A stretch of 64,000 bases of DNA from positions 221,998 to 285,997 of the forward strand of contig NZ_JALBVB010000056.1 in assembly GCF_022669155.1 (NCBI RefSeq), in the 5' to 3' direction. This DNA is from Kineococcus sp. TRM81007. Lineage in GTDB: Bacteria; Actinomycetota; Actinomycetes; Actinomycetales; Kineococcaceae. Made by a program: the position numbers and the translations under genes. The notes beneath the pieces are model-generated. The model had not been told where the DNA came from, did not search any database, and saw only the letters and a list, made by a program, of their open reading frames with translations. Shown one piece after another: positions 42,883 through 51,612 of the stretch; position 1 is the first letter of the stretch, and every line of letters starts with the position of its first letter.

Positions 42883-44049
42883 GTGCTCACGGGGACCAAC
42901 GACGGTGCCGGTCACGCGACGGCGGGGGGAGCCTCGTCACCGGAGCCCTCCGGCGACCTCTTCCGGGTGGAACTCCTCGGGACGACGCCCGGCCGGGTCG
43001 CGTACCGCGTCGACGGGCACGAGGTGTCCGTCGCGGCCCCAGCGGTGCCGCTGACGGCCTCGGGGGACGCGGAGGTGGCGCTGGGTCTCCTCCCCGCCCT
43101 GAAGACGGGACGTCCCCTCTCGGTCGACCTGGGGATCAGCCCTCGGCTCGGGCAGGGCGTCGGGCGGTTGCAGGAGGTCCTCGCCACGTGGCTGGACCTG
43201 CCGCCCGTGCCCGTCCACGCGGACACCGCCGAACCGCCCGGGGGGCGCGTCGCGGGGGTGGGCTGCTTCTTCAGCGGCGGGGTGGACAGCTTCCACAGCG
43301 CCCTGCGGCGCCGGGACGAGATCACCCACCTGATCTTCGTGCGGGGTTTCGACATCCCCGTCGACGACGACGTCCTGGGTGCCCAGGCCGCGCAGCACGC
43401 GCGGGAGGCCGCCGACGCGCTGGGCAAGGAGCTCGTCGAGGTCACCACCGACCTGCGCCGCTACCCGCTGCTGGACAAGAAGTGGGAGTTCACCCACGGT
43501 GCCGCGCTCGCCGCGGTGGCGCACTCCCTCTCCGGTGTCGTCGGCAAGGTCTACGTCCCGGCGTCCCGCACGTACAACGACGCCCGCCCGTGGGGCTCCC
43601 ACCCGCTCACCGACCCCTTGTGGAGCGGTGACGCCGTGGACCTCGTGCACGACGGCGCGGACGCCACCCGGGTGGAGAAGATCGGTTTCCTCGCCCGCGA
43701 GGACGTCGCCGCCCGGCACCTGCGGGTGTGCTGGGAGAACCGTGACGGGCGCTTCAACTGCTCGCAGTGCGAGAAGTGCACCCGCACCATGGTCGCGCTG
43801 CGCGCCCACGGGGTCCTGGACCGGTTCACGACCTTCAGCGGGGAGCTCGACCTGCGCCGGTTGCGTTCCAGCACCCCGCGGGCCCGCGCTCAGGAGGCGT
43901 TCACCCGCCAGACCCTGCGGCAGCTCGAGAGCACCGGGGCCGACCCGGAGCTCGAGTCCGCGCTGCGGTGGCAGTTGCGGCTGGGCCCCGCCCGACGGGT
44001 CGTGGGCAGGACGAGCCGGCGGATCCGGCACCGGCTGACCCGCCGCTGA
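42883..44049 (+). CDS. PP-loop ATP pyrophosphatase, QueC-like, in polysaccharide locus
   Basis: Not a known named enzyme. The 388-aa protein has an N-terminal domain of about 120 residues, then CFFSGGVDSFHSALRR (about residues 128-143), the SGGxDS PP-loop that adenylates a substrate carbonyl. A C-terminal CWENRDGRFNCSQCEKC (C-x9-C-x2-C-x2-C) resembles the zinc site of QueC. The last 50 residues are Arg-rich. No queuosine gene is near, so in this setting it may activate a sugar or uronic acid for amidation, like PP-loop sugar amidotransferases (inference). The GTG start has a GAGGGAGA ribosome site. It converges with a beta-helix gene. Confidence 0.75.
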   Translation: MLTGTNDGAGHATAGGASSPEPSGDLFRVELLGTTPGRVAYRVDGHEVSVAAPAVPLTASGDAEVALGLLPALKTGRPLSVDLGISPRLGQGVGRLQEVLATWLDLPPVPVHADTAEPPGGRVAGVGCFFSGGVDSFHSALRRRDEITHLIFVRGFDIPVDDDVLGAQAAQHAREAADALGKELVEVTTDLRRYPLLDKKWEFTHGAALAAVAHSLSGVVGKVYVPASRTYNDARPWGSHPLTDPLWSGDAVDLVHDGADATRVEKIGFLAREDVAARHLRVCWENRDGRFNCSQCEKCTRTMVALRAHGVLDRFTTFSGELDLRRLRSSTPRARAQEAFTRQTLRQLESTGADPELESALRWQLRLGPARRVVGRTSRRIRHRLTRR

Positions 44050-44085
44050 CGGCGGGCCGGCCGGTTCCGGCCACGTCATCAGCGG

Positions 44086-45312
44086 TCACCAACGGTCGCC
44101 CGTGACCTCCTGGCCGGTCCACCCCAGGACGTTCCCCGACACGGTGATGTCCTTGCCGTTCGGCATGATCATCGCCCCGTAGCGGCTGTTGTCCTCGAAG
44201 GTGTTGCCCCGGACGACCAGGCCGGTGATGCTCGCGTCGCCGCGCACGTTGATCGTGTAGGAGCCGCCGCCGAGGCGGTTGCCCTCGATGAGGACGTTCG
44301 ACAGCTTCCTCGTCCCCAGCTCGGTGCCGATCATGACGGCCGCGTTGAGGGGGTCCTTCCCGTTGGAGGGGTCGAGCACGTTGCCGCGCACGACGACGTT
44401 CGAGCCGGACGTGGTCTGCACCGCGTCGCTGTGCAGCCCCTCGACGCGGGTCATGCCGTGGATCCAGCTGTCCTCGATGACGACGTCGTGGCCGAAGCGG
44501 GCGCCGTCGGCGGAGCCGTGCAGGTTCACCCGGCGCAGCGTGTAGTGGCCCCAGCCGACGCCGACGTCGGCGCCGGTGGCGTCGATCTCGCTGTCCTCGA
44601 TCAGCAGGTTCCGCTTGCCCTCGGCGACCTTCACCGCCACCTGACGGCCCTTCTTCCGGCACACGACCTCGCTGTTGCGGATCACGACGTCGTCGGCGTC
44701 GACGACGACGCACCCGACGATCCGCACGCCGTCCAGCACGGTGCCGTCCCGGGTGATGGTCTGGTCGCCGGTCAGGGTGCGCTGCGTGCCCTTCCCCCGC
44801 AGGCCCGTGGTGAGCGGGCCGGGGCGGCCGTCGGTGACCTGCGCGCGCACCTTGCGGCTGGGGCGCTGCACGTCCACCGCGCCGCCGGACGTGCTCCCAC
44901 CGGCGCCGAGGCCGGCGGCCGGGTCCACCACGCGCAGCGTCTTCGCGACGCTGCTGCTGCTCCTGCCGCTGACCATCCGTGCGGTGAGGCTGATGCGCCC
45001 CGAGAACGCGGACAGGTCCACGTCGGCGGTGGCGGTCCAGTCCCCGTTCGCGGTGGCGGGCGGCGCGGCGGCCACGGTGGCGCTGACGGCCTCGCCAGCG
45101 ACCAGGTAGGTCAGGGTGTCGAACGCCTTCGGCGAACGGGTGGTGAGCGCCACCGTGGTGGCGGGCACGCGGGCGTTGTTCACGCTGGTGCCGGAGTAGG
45201 CGATCCACGGCGAGCTGCTCGCCGCCTGCGCGGGCAGGGTGCTCGCGGCGAGCACGACGCTCGTGCCCACGGCGGCCACGACGGCTTTCCAGGTGCGCTT
45301 CGTGCCGGCCAC
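44086..45312 (-). CDS. Secreted right-handed parallel beta-helix protein
   Basis: Exported protein of 408 aa. The signal peptide ends at about PAQAA (residue 30). An Ig-like/beta domain (about 35-130) precedes beta-helix coils from about 175 to the end, with successive N-V-x-I-x-x-N/S-x-I repeats such as VVDADDVVIRNSEVVC, NLLIEDSEIDA and DVVIEDSWIHGM, and the conserved LHSDAVQTTSGSNVVVRGN. This is the pectate-lyase/epimerase-like fold, so a polysaccharide lyase, epimerase or structural surface role is likely. GGAGG lies four bases before the GTG. It is a paralogue of the lipoprotein gene at 46900. Confidence 0.82.
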   Translation of the reverse strand: MAGTKRTWKAVVAAVGTSVVLAASTLPAQAASSSPWIAYSGTSVNNARVPATTVALTTRSPKAFDTLTYLVAGEAVSATVAAAPPATANGDWTATADVDLSAFSGRISLTARMVSGRSSSSVAKTLRVVDPAAGLGAGGSTSGGAVDVQRPSRKVRAQVTDGRPGPLTTGLRGKGTQRTLTGDQTITRDGTVLDGVRIVGCVVVDADDVVIRNSEVVCRKKGRQVAVKVAEGKRNLLIEDSEIDATGADVGVGWGHYTLRRVNLHGSADGARFGHDVVIEDSWIHGMTRVEGLHSDAVQTTSGSNVVVRGNVLDPSNGKDPLNAAVMIGTELGTRKLSNVLIEGNRLGGGSYTINVRGDASITGLVVRGNTFEDNSRYGAMIMPNGKDITVSGNVLGWTGQEVTGDRW

Positions 45313-45498
45313 GGGAGCCTCCGCTCGACTGTCTGAAGGGGACGTGCTGTCCCTTGAGACATCGGGTCGGAGCGGGTGTGAGCGCCATCCCCCCGTCGTG
45401 TGAGGCGAACGGGGCCGTTCCCCGGCCGAATCGTCACGCTGCGTGGCGGGACGGGGGAGCCGCCGGGCGCCGGTGCTCCGGGCGGGTGCCGGGCCGGG

Positions 45499-45957
45499 TC
45501 AGACCTGCGGCGCGACGGAGGGGTGCTCGGTGCGCACGAGCCTGCCGTAGGGCCCGACGACGATGTCGCTGCGGATCACGCGGGCGGGGGAGCCGGCCAC
45601 GATCGACGCCGGTGGGACGTCCTTGGTGACCACGGCGCCGGCCGCCACGATGGACCCGTCCCCGATCGTCACGCCGGGCAGCACGATGCTGCCGGCGCCG
45701 ACGAAGCAGTGCCTGCCGATGCGGGTGTGCGTCTTCTTCGCCCGCGTCATGTCGTGCGCGAGGACGATCGCCTCCAGCGCCACGTAGCTGCGCTCGCCGA
45801 TGTGGATGCCCTGCGGGTGGGTGCGGTCGAAGCGGGCGGACAGGCTGAACGTCGCCGTGGGGTGGATGTCCATGCCCCACACGTGCACGTTGACCGCCCT
45901 CTTGACCCCGACGATCCCCTTGCGCAGCCAGCGCAGCTGGTTCAGCGACCTCGGCAT
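45499..45957 (-). CDS. Hexapeptide-repeat (LbH) acetyltransferase, WcaF/WcaB-type
   Basis: Cytoplasmic O-acetyltransferase of 152 aa. The left-handed beta-helix runs from about residue 30 to 140, with hexapeptide repeats [20 protein letters not shown] and the closing [17 protein letters not shown]; His69 in [11 protein letters not shown] is a likely catalytic residue. It probably acetylates a sugar of the exopolysaccharide. The ATG at 45957 lies 28 bp after the glycosyltransferase stop on the same strand, so the beta-helix lipoprotein, glycosyltransferase and this gene probably form one leftward operon. Confidence 0.9.
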   Translation of the reverse strand: MPRSLNQLRWLRKGIVGVKRAVNVHVWGMDIHPTATFSLSARFDRTHPQGIHIGERSYVALEAIVLAHDMTRAKKTHTRIGRHCFVGAGSIVLPGVTIGDGSIVAAGAVVTKDVPPASIVAGSPARVIRSDIVVGPYGRLVRTEHPSVAPQV

Positions 45958-45985
45958 CGGCGGTTTCTCCTCGGGGCGTCGGCGG

Positions 45986-46903
45986 TCAGGCGGCGGGGGC
46001 GGTGCGGGAGGTGGTGTCGCGGTCCCAGGCGACCGGGGCGCCCGCGCTCAGGCGCTGCCGCGCGCGCAGCCGGGTCAGCACCCCGACGGCGGCGTACACG
46101 GGCAGTGACGGCCACAGCCCGGGCCGGCGGGCCAGCCGGCGGGCGGCGGAGGCGGGGCGCGGTCCGGCCCCGGAGGCCGCGGGGGCGGTGGAGGCGACGT
46201 GCTCGGCGACGCTGAAGCGGGCGCGCGTCTTGATCGCCAGCAGGGCGCCCAGGGTGCGCGGCGGGTGCACCGTGAAGGTGGTGCCCGGCACCGAGACCCG
46301 CTCACCGGGCGCGAACAGCGCCCGCACGAAGGTGTCGTCGCCGGTGGCGTCGGGGAAGCGGCCGAAGCGGGCCCGGCCCTCGCGGGACAGGGCGTACAGC
46401 CCGGAGCCGATCAGGTCGTCGGTGACGTACGGCAGGGCCGTCCACACCCGGTAGTAGGCGCGCACCGGCCAGGAGGAGCGGCTGACGTCCACGTGCAGCC
46501 GCGGGGCCGCCGCGAGGGCGGGGCCCCGGCGCAGGACGTCCAGCACGCGGCGCAGGTCGTCGCCGTCGACGGTGACGTCGGCGTCGAGGTACGCGCGCGG
46601 GAAGGTGGTGCACGCGTCGTCGCCGAGGTTCAGGGCGTTCGCCTTGCCCGGGACGGCCGTCTCCACCACGCGCGCACCGCGGGCGCGGGCTCGTGCGGCG
46701 GTGTCGTCGGTGCACGCGTTGGCGACGACCACGACCTCCAGGTCGTCCCCCGGGCGCAGGGCGCCCAGGCACCGGTCGATGACGGCGCCCTCGTCGTGCG
46801 CGGGGACGACGACGCTGCCGCGCAGCGCCCCCCCAGGGCTCGGCGTGCTCACGGAGCGCACCGTAGCAGTCACGCTGAGCCGGTCGGCGGGGTCGCTGCT
46901 CAC
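45986..46903 (-). CDS. Glycosyltransferase family 2
   Basis: GT-A enzyme of 305 aa. [21 protein letters not shown] starts the fold, [13 protein letters not shown] and AYLDADVTV (the DxD metal motif) follow, then [10 protein letters not shown] in the acceptor region. The C-terminal part ([18 protein letters not shown], then a basic/hydrophobic helix) suggests membrane association. The GTG at 46903 overlaps the stop of the upstream beta-helix lipoprotein as GTGA, which supports this start over the internal GTG at 46873. The sugar donor is not predictable. Confidence 0.88.
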   Translation of the reverse strand: MSSDPADRLSVTATVRSVSTPSPGGALRGSVVVPAHDEGAVIDRCLGALRPGDDLEVVVVANACTDDTAARARARGARVVETAVPGKANALNLGDDACTTFPRAYLDADVTVDGDDLRRVLDVLRRGPALAAAPRLHVDVSRSSWPVRAYYRVWTALPYVTDDLIGSGLYALSREGRARFGRFPDATGDDTFVRALFAPGERVSVPGTTFTVHPPRTLGALLAIKTRARFSVAEHVASTAPAASGAGPRPASAARRLARRPGLWPSLPVYAAVGVLTRLRARQRLSAGAPVAWDRDTTSRTAPAA

Positions 46904-47808
46904 GGCTCCACCACGCGCACCCTCGCTTCGGAGCGCTTGCCCGTGTTCGTGTCCGCCACCTGCACGCGCTCCTCCGGGGCGAGGACCGGCCCGTAGCGGG
47001 CGCCGCTGCCGAACACGTTGTCGCGCAGGACGACCCCGGAGATGCCGTCGTCGTCGCGGACGTTCACGCTGTAGTTGCCGCCGTCGAGGTAGTTGCCCTC
47101 GATGAGCACGTCGGACAGCTCGCCGGAGTCGTTCTCCGCCCCCAGCTGCACGGCGGCGTTGAGGACGTCGCCGTCGGAGGTGTCCGTCGGCACCAGGGTG
47201 TTGCCCCGCACGACGATGCCCGTGCCGCCGTTGGACTGCAGGGCGTCGCTGTGGGAGTCGCCGACCCGCACCATGTCGTGGACCCAGCTGTCCTCGACGG
47301 TGACGTCGCTGCCCAGGCGCGGCCCGTCGATCACGTCGTGCACCTCCACACCGCGCAGCGTGTAACCGCTCCAGCCCACGGCGACCTCGGTGCTGCCCAG
47401 CCCGTCGATCTCGGAGTCCTCGATGAGCAGGTCGCGGTCGGACCCCTCGATCACCACGGCGCGCTGCTGGTGGCCACAGCGGATCCGGACGTTGCGGAGG
47501 ACCACGTCGTCGGCCTGGACGGACACGCACCCCTCGATGTCGAGGTTCTCGACCACCCGGCCGTCCTCGGTGATCGTCAGCGACCCCGACGGCTGCAGCA
47601 CCGCGCCGAGCGGGACGCCGGTGTCGTGCGGTCCGGGGAAGCCCTCGGGGATGCCGAGGACGCGGGCCTGCTGCTCCAGGCGCGCGCGCTGGGCGGCGAA
47701 GCGGTCCTGCTCCTGCTCCTGCTCCTGCCCGCCGCTGCAGGCGCCGGTCGAGAGGGCCACGAGGGTGAGCAGGGCGACGGGGGCGGTGGAGCGGGGCAGC
47801 CGGGGCAC
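46900..47808 (-). CDS. Secreted parallel beta-helix lipoprotein
   Basis: Surface protein of 302 aa with a signal peptide ending near STGACSGG (probable lipid-attachment Cys). A QEQEQEQD spacer and an Arg/Gln helix precede beta-helix coils from about residue 75. These carry the same pattern as the 44086 gene: SVQADDVVLRNVRIRC, DLLIEDSEIDG, DVTVEDSWVHDMV and HSDALQSNGGTGIVVRGN. The two proteins look like paralogues with different anchors. GTG at 47808 has GAGAGG six bases upstream; GTG at 47814 is an alternative. The start of the leftward operon lies in the divergent gap shared with the Wzz-like gene. Confidence 0.8.
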   Translation of the reverse strand: MPRLPRSTAPVALLTLVALSTGACSGGQEQEQEQDRFAAQRARLEQQARVLGIPEGFPGPHDTGVPLGAVLQPSGSLTITEDGRVVENLDIEGCVSVQADDVVLRNVRIRCGHQQRAVVIEGSDRDLLIEDSEIDGLGSTEVAVGWSGYTLRGVEVHDVIDGPRLGSDVTVEDSWVHDMVRVGDSHSDALQSNGGTGIVVRGNTLVPTDTSDGDVLNAAVQLGAENDSGELSDVLIEGNYLDGGNYSVNVRDDDGISGVVLRDNVFGSGARYGPVLAPEERVQVADTNTGKRSEARVRVVEP

Positions 47809-47814
47809 GGGCAC

Positions 47815-48121
47815 CTCTCGGGGGTCGTCCGGCGTGCTCGCCCTCGAGGACACCGTGGCCGGGCGGTCGGGAGCCAGTCGGTGCTGGCGGCGCGGCCAGC
47901 ATACGGGCGGGTGCCGCGCGCACGGCCGTGCACGCAGGGTCACGACGAGCCGGAGCGGCGGAGAGATCCCCGAGATGCACGTTCCTGCTACCTCCGGTCA
48001 TTGTGCAATGCTCTGCGTCGTCAACCGAGGGCCGGACGGGTGTCGCCCGGCCTGACGAGGCCCGAGGACGCGCCCTCTCCCGTCCCGGGTGCGCGAGGGA
48101 CGACGAAGCCGAGGAGAAGCC
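47815..48121. other. 307-bp divergent intergenic region between beta-helix lipoprotein and Wzz-like gene
   Basis: No gene was found. On the minus strand TATGCT (47898-47903) could be the -10 box of the beta-helix operon. On the plus side CATTG-TG-CAATG (47999-48010) is a small inverted repeat of unknown use about 110 bp before the Wzz-like start. Confidence 0.5.
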
Positions 48122-48958
48122 ATGACCATCGGATCGCTGATGCGGGTGCTCGTGCACCGCTGGTACCTCACCCTCGTGGTCGTCGCCCTCGTGGCCTGGG
48201 CCGCGCGCGGGGTGTGGAACCAGGCGGAGCCGGAGTACGAGACCTCCGCGACCTTCCTGGTGACGCCCAGCGTCTCCCTCTCCACGCCCCGGCCGGAGCA
48301 GGAGCAGGGCACGCAGCCCGGACCCAGCAACCCCTTCTCGCTGTCCGGCGGCGCCAGCACGCTCGCCGCGACCGTCTCGACGGCCCTGAACACCGCGCCC
48401 GTGCAGGCCGGGGTGCTGGCGGCCTTCCCCGAGGCGGGCTTCGCCGCCGGCGAGGCGAGCAGCAGTTCCGGCAACCGCACCTACTTCCCCGTCGTGGTGA
48501 CGACGACCACCCCCGAGGCCGGCCCCGCCCTGGTCGACGCCGCCCTGCAGGCGGCGAGCCAGCAGCTGCTGGAGGTCCAGCAGCGCGTGCAGGCCCCCGC
48601 GGACGGGCTGTTCATCGTCATCCAGTCCACGCCGACCGACGGCCCCCGCGAGCTGTACCCGGACCGGGCCCGCGCCGTCGGTGCGATCGCCCTGGGCGGG
48701 CTCGCCGCCGGGATCGTGCTGATCGTGCTGGTCGACCTCGCGCTCACCTCGCTGAGCGAGCGCCGCCGTCGCCGCGCGGCCGGGTCCACGCCCGCCACGT
48801 CCGGCACCACGTCCGGCCGCACGTCCGGCCGTGCTGCCACCGGCGAGGGCGCCGGTGGCCCCGACCTGCGCGACGGGCAGCGCGGCGGGCAGCGCGCTGC
48901 CGGGCACCGCGCGGACCCGGTGCGGGAGCGGGCGGGCAGCTCCGCCCGGTCCTCCTGA
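48122..48958 (+). CDS. Wzz-type polysaccharide co-polymerase (chain-length determinant)
   Basis: Inner-membrane protein of 278 aa that sets polymer length. Helix 1 (about residues 14-30) follows a short basic N-terminus, the extracytoplasmic part contains YETSATFLVTPSVSLSTP, and helix 2 (about 190-212, GAIALGGLAAGIVLIVLVDLAL) is followed by an Arg-rich, Gly/Thr-rich cytoplasmic tail. The tail has no Walker motifs, so there is no fused tyrosine kinase, and none is encoded separately in the window. GAGGAGAAG precedes the ATG. It heads the wzz-wzy-pyruvyl-transferase run, overlapping the next gene. Confidence 0.85.
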   Translation: MTIGSLMRVLVHRWYLTLVVVALVAWAARGVWNQAEPEYETSATFLVTPSVSLSTPRPEQEQGTQPGPSNPFSLSGGASTLAATVSTALNTAPVQAGVLAAFPEAGFAAGEASSSSGNRTYFPVVVTTTTPEAGPALVDAALQAASQQLLEVQQRVQAPADGLFIVIQSTPTDGPRELYPDRARAVGAIALGGLAAGIVLIVLVDLALTSLSERRRRRAAGSTPATSGTTSGRTSGRAATGEGAGGPDLRDGQRGGQRAAGHRADPVRERAGSSARSS

Positions 48959-50361
48959 GCGCCTCCTCGGCGGCCGCGTCGATCGGTCGCGCCATCGCGG
49001 ACCCGCTGCGGTCCGTCGCGGCTCGCCCGCGGCCGCTGCGGATCTCCTGGCTGCCGATCGCGGTGGTCGTGTGCGCCTTCACGCTGCCCGGCAACTTCGT
49101 GCTGCCCGGCCCCCTGAAGTCCAACGGCGCCCCCGCCGGGCTGTTCTCCCTGGCCTGCCTCGTCCTGGCGGTCCTCACCGTCCTCGCCGCGCGACGCCGT
49201 CGCGCCGACGGCGAGGACCCGCGCTGGTCCCTCGTGGGCGCCGTCCTGGTGCTCAACCTCGCCGAGGCCTTCTGGACCTACGGCGTCGCGCTGACCAGCC
49301 CCCTCGACAGCGCCGAGGCCGCCGGGGCGCTGCGCTCCCTCACGGGCTCGCTCAGCGTGACCGGTGTCGGCTTCTACCTGTGGCTGGCGCTGCGCCGCCG
49401 CGACGACCTCGACCGGGTCCTCGGCTGGATCGTCGGCTGCGCGGCGTTCTCCGCCCTCGTGGCCGCCGCCAGCTGGGCTGGGCTGCTGCCGAGCTGGGCG
49501 TCGCTCGCGCGGGCGGTGGGCCTGGTGGAGAACACCCCCACCCTCGGCACCGTCAGCCGCCTGGACTTCCTGCGCGCCCGGGGCACCGGGGAGCACCCCA
49601 TCGAGTACTCCCTGGGCCTGACCGCGGCCCTGCCGATCGCCCTGCACCTCGCGCGGCACGCCCTCACCTCCCGCGCCCGCCGCTGGGCCTCGCTGGCCTC
49701 CGTCGTCATCGTCGTCGGCGTCCCCCTGTCGGTCTCGCGCACCGCCGTGCTCGGCCTGGTCCTCGGCCTCGCTGTCGCCGTGTCGGTGTGGCCGGCGCGG
49801 CAGAAGCTCGCCGCGCTCGTCACCGGCGCCGCCGGTGCCGTGCTCATGTTCGTCCTCGTGCCGGAGCTGTCGCGCTCCCTCGCGCAGATCTTCCTGCTGG
49901 CGGAGGAGGACAACAGCGTCACCGGGCGGCTGGACGACTACGTCCTCGTCGAGCAGATGTTCCGCGAGAACCCCTGGCTCGGGATGGGCGCCGGCGTGTA
50001 CCGCCCCGAGACCGGCGGGGTCTTCCTGGACAACACCTTCCTGGGCACCCTCGTGGGCGGCGGTGCGATCGGCGTGGCCGTGTTCGCGCTGCTGTTCCTC
50101 GTCGGCGGCGCCGTGGCGTGGGACCGCAGCGTGCTGGCTCCCGACGCCGCCGACCGCAGCCTGAACCGCTCGCTGCTGGCGGTCCTCGTCGTCGTGGCCA
50201 TGGGGGCGGCGACCAGCGACGTGATGTCCTTCCAGCACCCGCGGGTCCTGCTCGTGGTGGCGCTGGGGGTGCTGGCGTCCCGGGCGGGCGTCCTCCGGAC
50301 GCGGGTCGAGGACGGCGCGAGCGGGCCGGGTGCGCCCCGACCCGCCGTGGTGGCGCGGTGA
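48955..50361 (+). CDS. O-antigen-ligase/Wzy-type polysaccharide polymerase
   Basis: Polytopic membrane protein of 468 aa with about eleven helices that should link repeat units outside the membrane. The O-antigen ligase/Wzy_C region shows a large loop with RARGTGEHPIEYSLG and, later, GRLDDYVLVEQMFRENPWLG with GAGVYRPETGG. The start is unresolved. A CTG at 48955 would overlap the Wzz-like stop as CTGA, while the first in-frame GTG (within AVVVC, about residue 38) would cut the first helix. I prefer CTG or a coupled start. The stop overlaps the next gene as GTGA. Confidence 0.85.
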   Translation: MSASSAAASIGRAIADPLRSVAARPRPLRISWLPIAVVVCAFTLPGNFVLPGPLKSNGAPAGLFSLACLVLAVLTVLAARRRRADGEDPRWSLVGAVLVLNLAEAFWTYGVALTSPLDSAEAAGALRSLTGSLSVTGVGFYLWLALRRRDDLDRVLGWIVGCAAFSALVAAASWAGLLPSWASLARAVGLVENTPTLGTVSRLDFLRARGTGEHPIEYSLGLTAALPIALHLARHALTSRARRWASLASVVIVVGVPLSVSRTAVLGLVLGLAVAVSVWPARQKLAALVTGAAGAVLMFVLVPELSRSLAQIFLLAEEDNSVTGRLDDYVLVEQMFRENPWLGMGAGVYRPETGGVFLDNTFLGTLVGGGAIGVAVFALLFLVGGAVAWDRSVLAPDAADRSLNRSLLAVLVVVAMGAATSDVMSFQHPRVLLVVALGVLASRAGVLRTRVEDGASGPGAPRPAVVAR

Positions 50362-51431
50362 GCGGGGCGGTGGACCGGGTGGCGGGTGGCGACGGGTCGA
50401 GCGAGAGGGACGGGACGAGCGTGCAGGACGGGACGGACGTGCGGGACGGCGGCACGGTGGGTTCCGGCCCCCCGGTCGTGCAGGCGCTGCGCGCGCGGTT
50501 GCTGGACGACCTGGCGGAGGTCCTGCCGGCGCACCGGTCCTGGACCGCCCTGGACTTCCCCATGCACCTGAACTGCGGCGACTCCGCCCTGCACCTCGGG
50601 CTGGAGGCTGCCGCGGCCCAGCGCGGGGCACGGGTCACCCGGATCCTGGACCGCCGCTCGTACCGCCCGGAGCTGCTGGACCCCGGCTCGCTGCCCGTGT
50701 CCATGGCCGGCGGCACCTGGGGCGGGCTCTACCCCACCCACCACGAGCTGCGGCTGCGGTTCCTGCGCGACACCCGCGGCCGCGACGCGGTCCAGATGCC
50801 CCAGTCCATCGAGCACGTGGACGAGCGGCACCGCGAGGAGCTGCGCCGGGCCGTCGGCGAGCACGGGCGCTTCACCTTCCTCGTGCGCGACCGGCGCAGC
50901 TACGACATCGCGGTGCGCGACTACGACTGCGAGGTCCGCCTCGTGCCCGACCTGGCGTTCGCGCTCGGCCCCCTGCCGCGCGGCACCGCCACCCGGCCGC
51001 TGGCCGTGCAGGCCCGCACCGACCGCGAAGCCGGGGGCGTGGAGGGTTTCGAGGAGACCTTCGACTGGATCACCGCCCCGCCCCGCTCGCGCTCCGCGCT
51101 GCTGCTGCGGGCGGCGAGGAGGGCCAACGCCCAGCAGCGCCGCAGCGCCTCCCGGCCGGTCGCGGTCGCCGCCCGGGCCGCCATGCGCGCGCTGGCCCGG
51201 GCCAACCTGCAGCGGGCCTGCTCGATGCTGTCGGTGGGGGAGCGGGTCGTCACCGACCGGCTGCACGGGCACGTCATCAGCACCCTGCTGGGCATCCCGC
51301 ACGTGGTGGTCAACGACAGGTTCGGCAAGGTGCGGGCGCTGCACGAGACCTGGACGGCCGACGACCCGGGGACCTCGTTCGCGGCCTCCTGGTCCGACGT
51401 CCCCGAAGCGCTGGCGCGGCTGGGGCGCTGA
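50358..51431 (+). CDS. Polysaccharide pyruvyl transferase family protein
   Basis: Cytoplasmic enzyme of 357 aa that adds ketal pyruvate to a sugar of the polymer using phosphoenolpyruvate. Family features are LNCGDSALHLG (about residues 72-82), QMPQSIEHVDERH, FLVRDRRSYDIA, and near the C-terminus VVTDRLHGHVISTLLGIPHVVVND, the conserved catalytic/donor segment. The N-terminal 35 residues are Asp/Gly-rich and probably not structured. The GTG start overlaps the Wzy-like stop. Pyruvylation would make the product acidic. Confidence 0.92.
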   Translation: MSGAVDRVAGGDGSSERDGTSVQDGTDVRDGGTVGSGPPVVQALRARLLDDLAEVLPAHRSWTALDFPMHLNCGDSALHLGLEAAAAQRGARVTRILDRRSYRPELLDPGSLPVSMAGGTWGGLYPTHHELRLRFLRDTRGRDAVQMPQSIEHVDERHREELRRAVGEHGRFTFLVRDRRSYDIAVRDYDCEVRLVPDLAFALGPLPRGTATRPLAVQARTDREAGGVEGFEETFDWITAPPRSRSALLLRAARRANAQQRRSASRPVAVAARAAMRALARANLQRACSMLSVGERVVTDRLHGHVISTLLGIPHVVVNDRFGKVRALHETWTADDPGTSFAASWSDVPEALARLGR

Positions 51432-51463
51432 CCCCGTCCCCACCGGCGCCGGCTCCCCGTTCC

Positions 51464-51493
51464 TTGTGGCGCGGAGACGCCCGTCAGTACCCT
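51464..51493 (+). promoter_or_regulatory. Candidate promoter for the flippase gene
   Basis: TTGTGG (51464-51469) and TACCCT (51488-51493) are separated by 18 bp in the gap after the pyruvyl-transferase gene, pointing at the flippase gene. It would give a 5' UTR of about 60 or 110 bases depending on the start used. Confidence 0.45.
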
Positions 51494-51612
51494 GGGCCCG
51501 CGTGTGACGGTGGGGTCCAGTCGAGTGTGGTCGACCCGGCCTCGGCGCTGGGCGGAGAGAGGTGTCCCGTGCCCGTGTCGTCCCGTCCTGTCGCGCCCCC
51601 GCGGGTGGTGCG

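Noticed and set aside
45338-45357. Small inverted repeat (AAGGGGAC ... GTCCCTT) upstream of the beta-helix gene.
   Set aside because: One bulged base and short arms; not clearly better than chance at this GC content and no promoter elements could be aligned with it.
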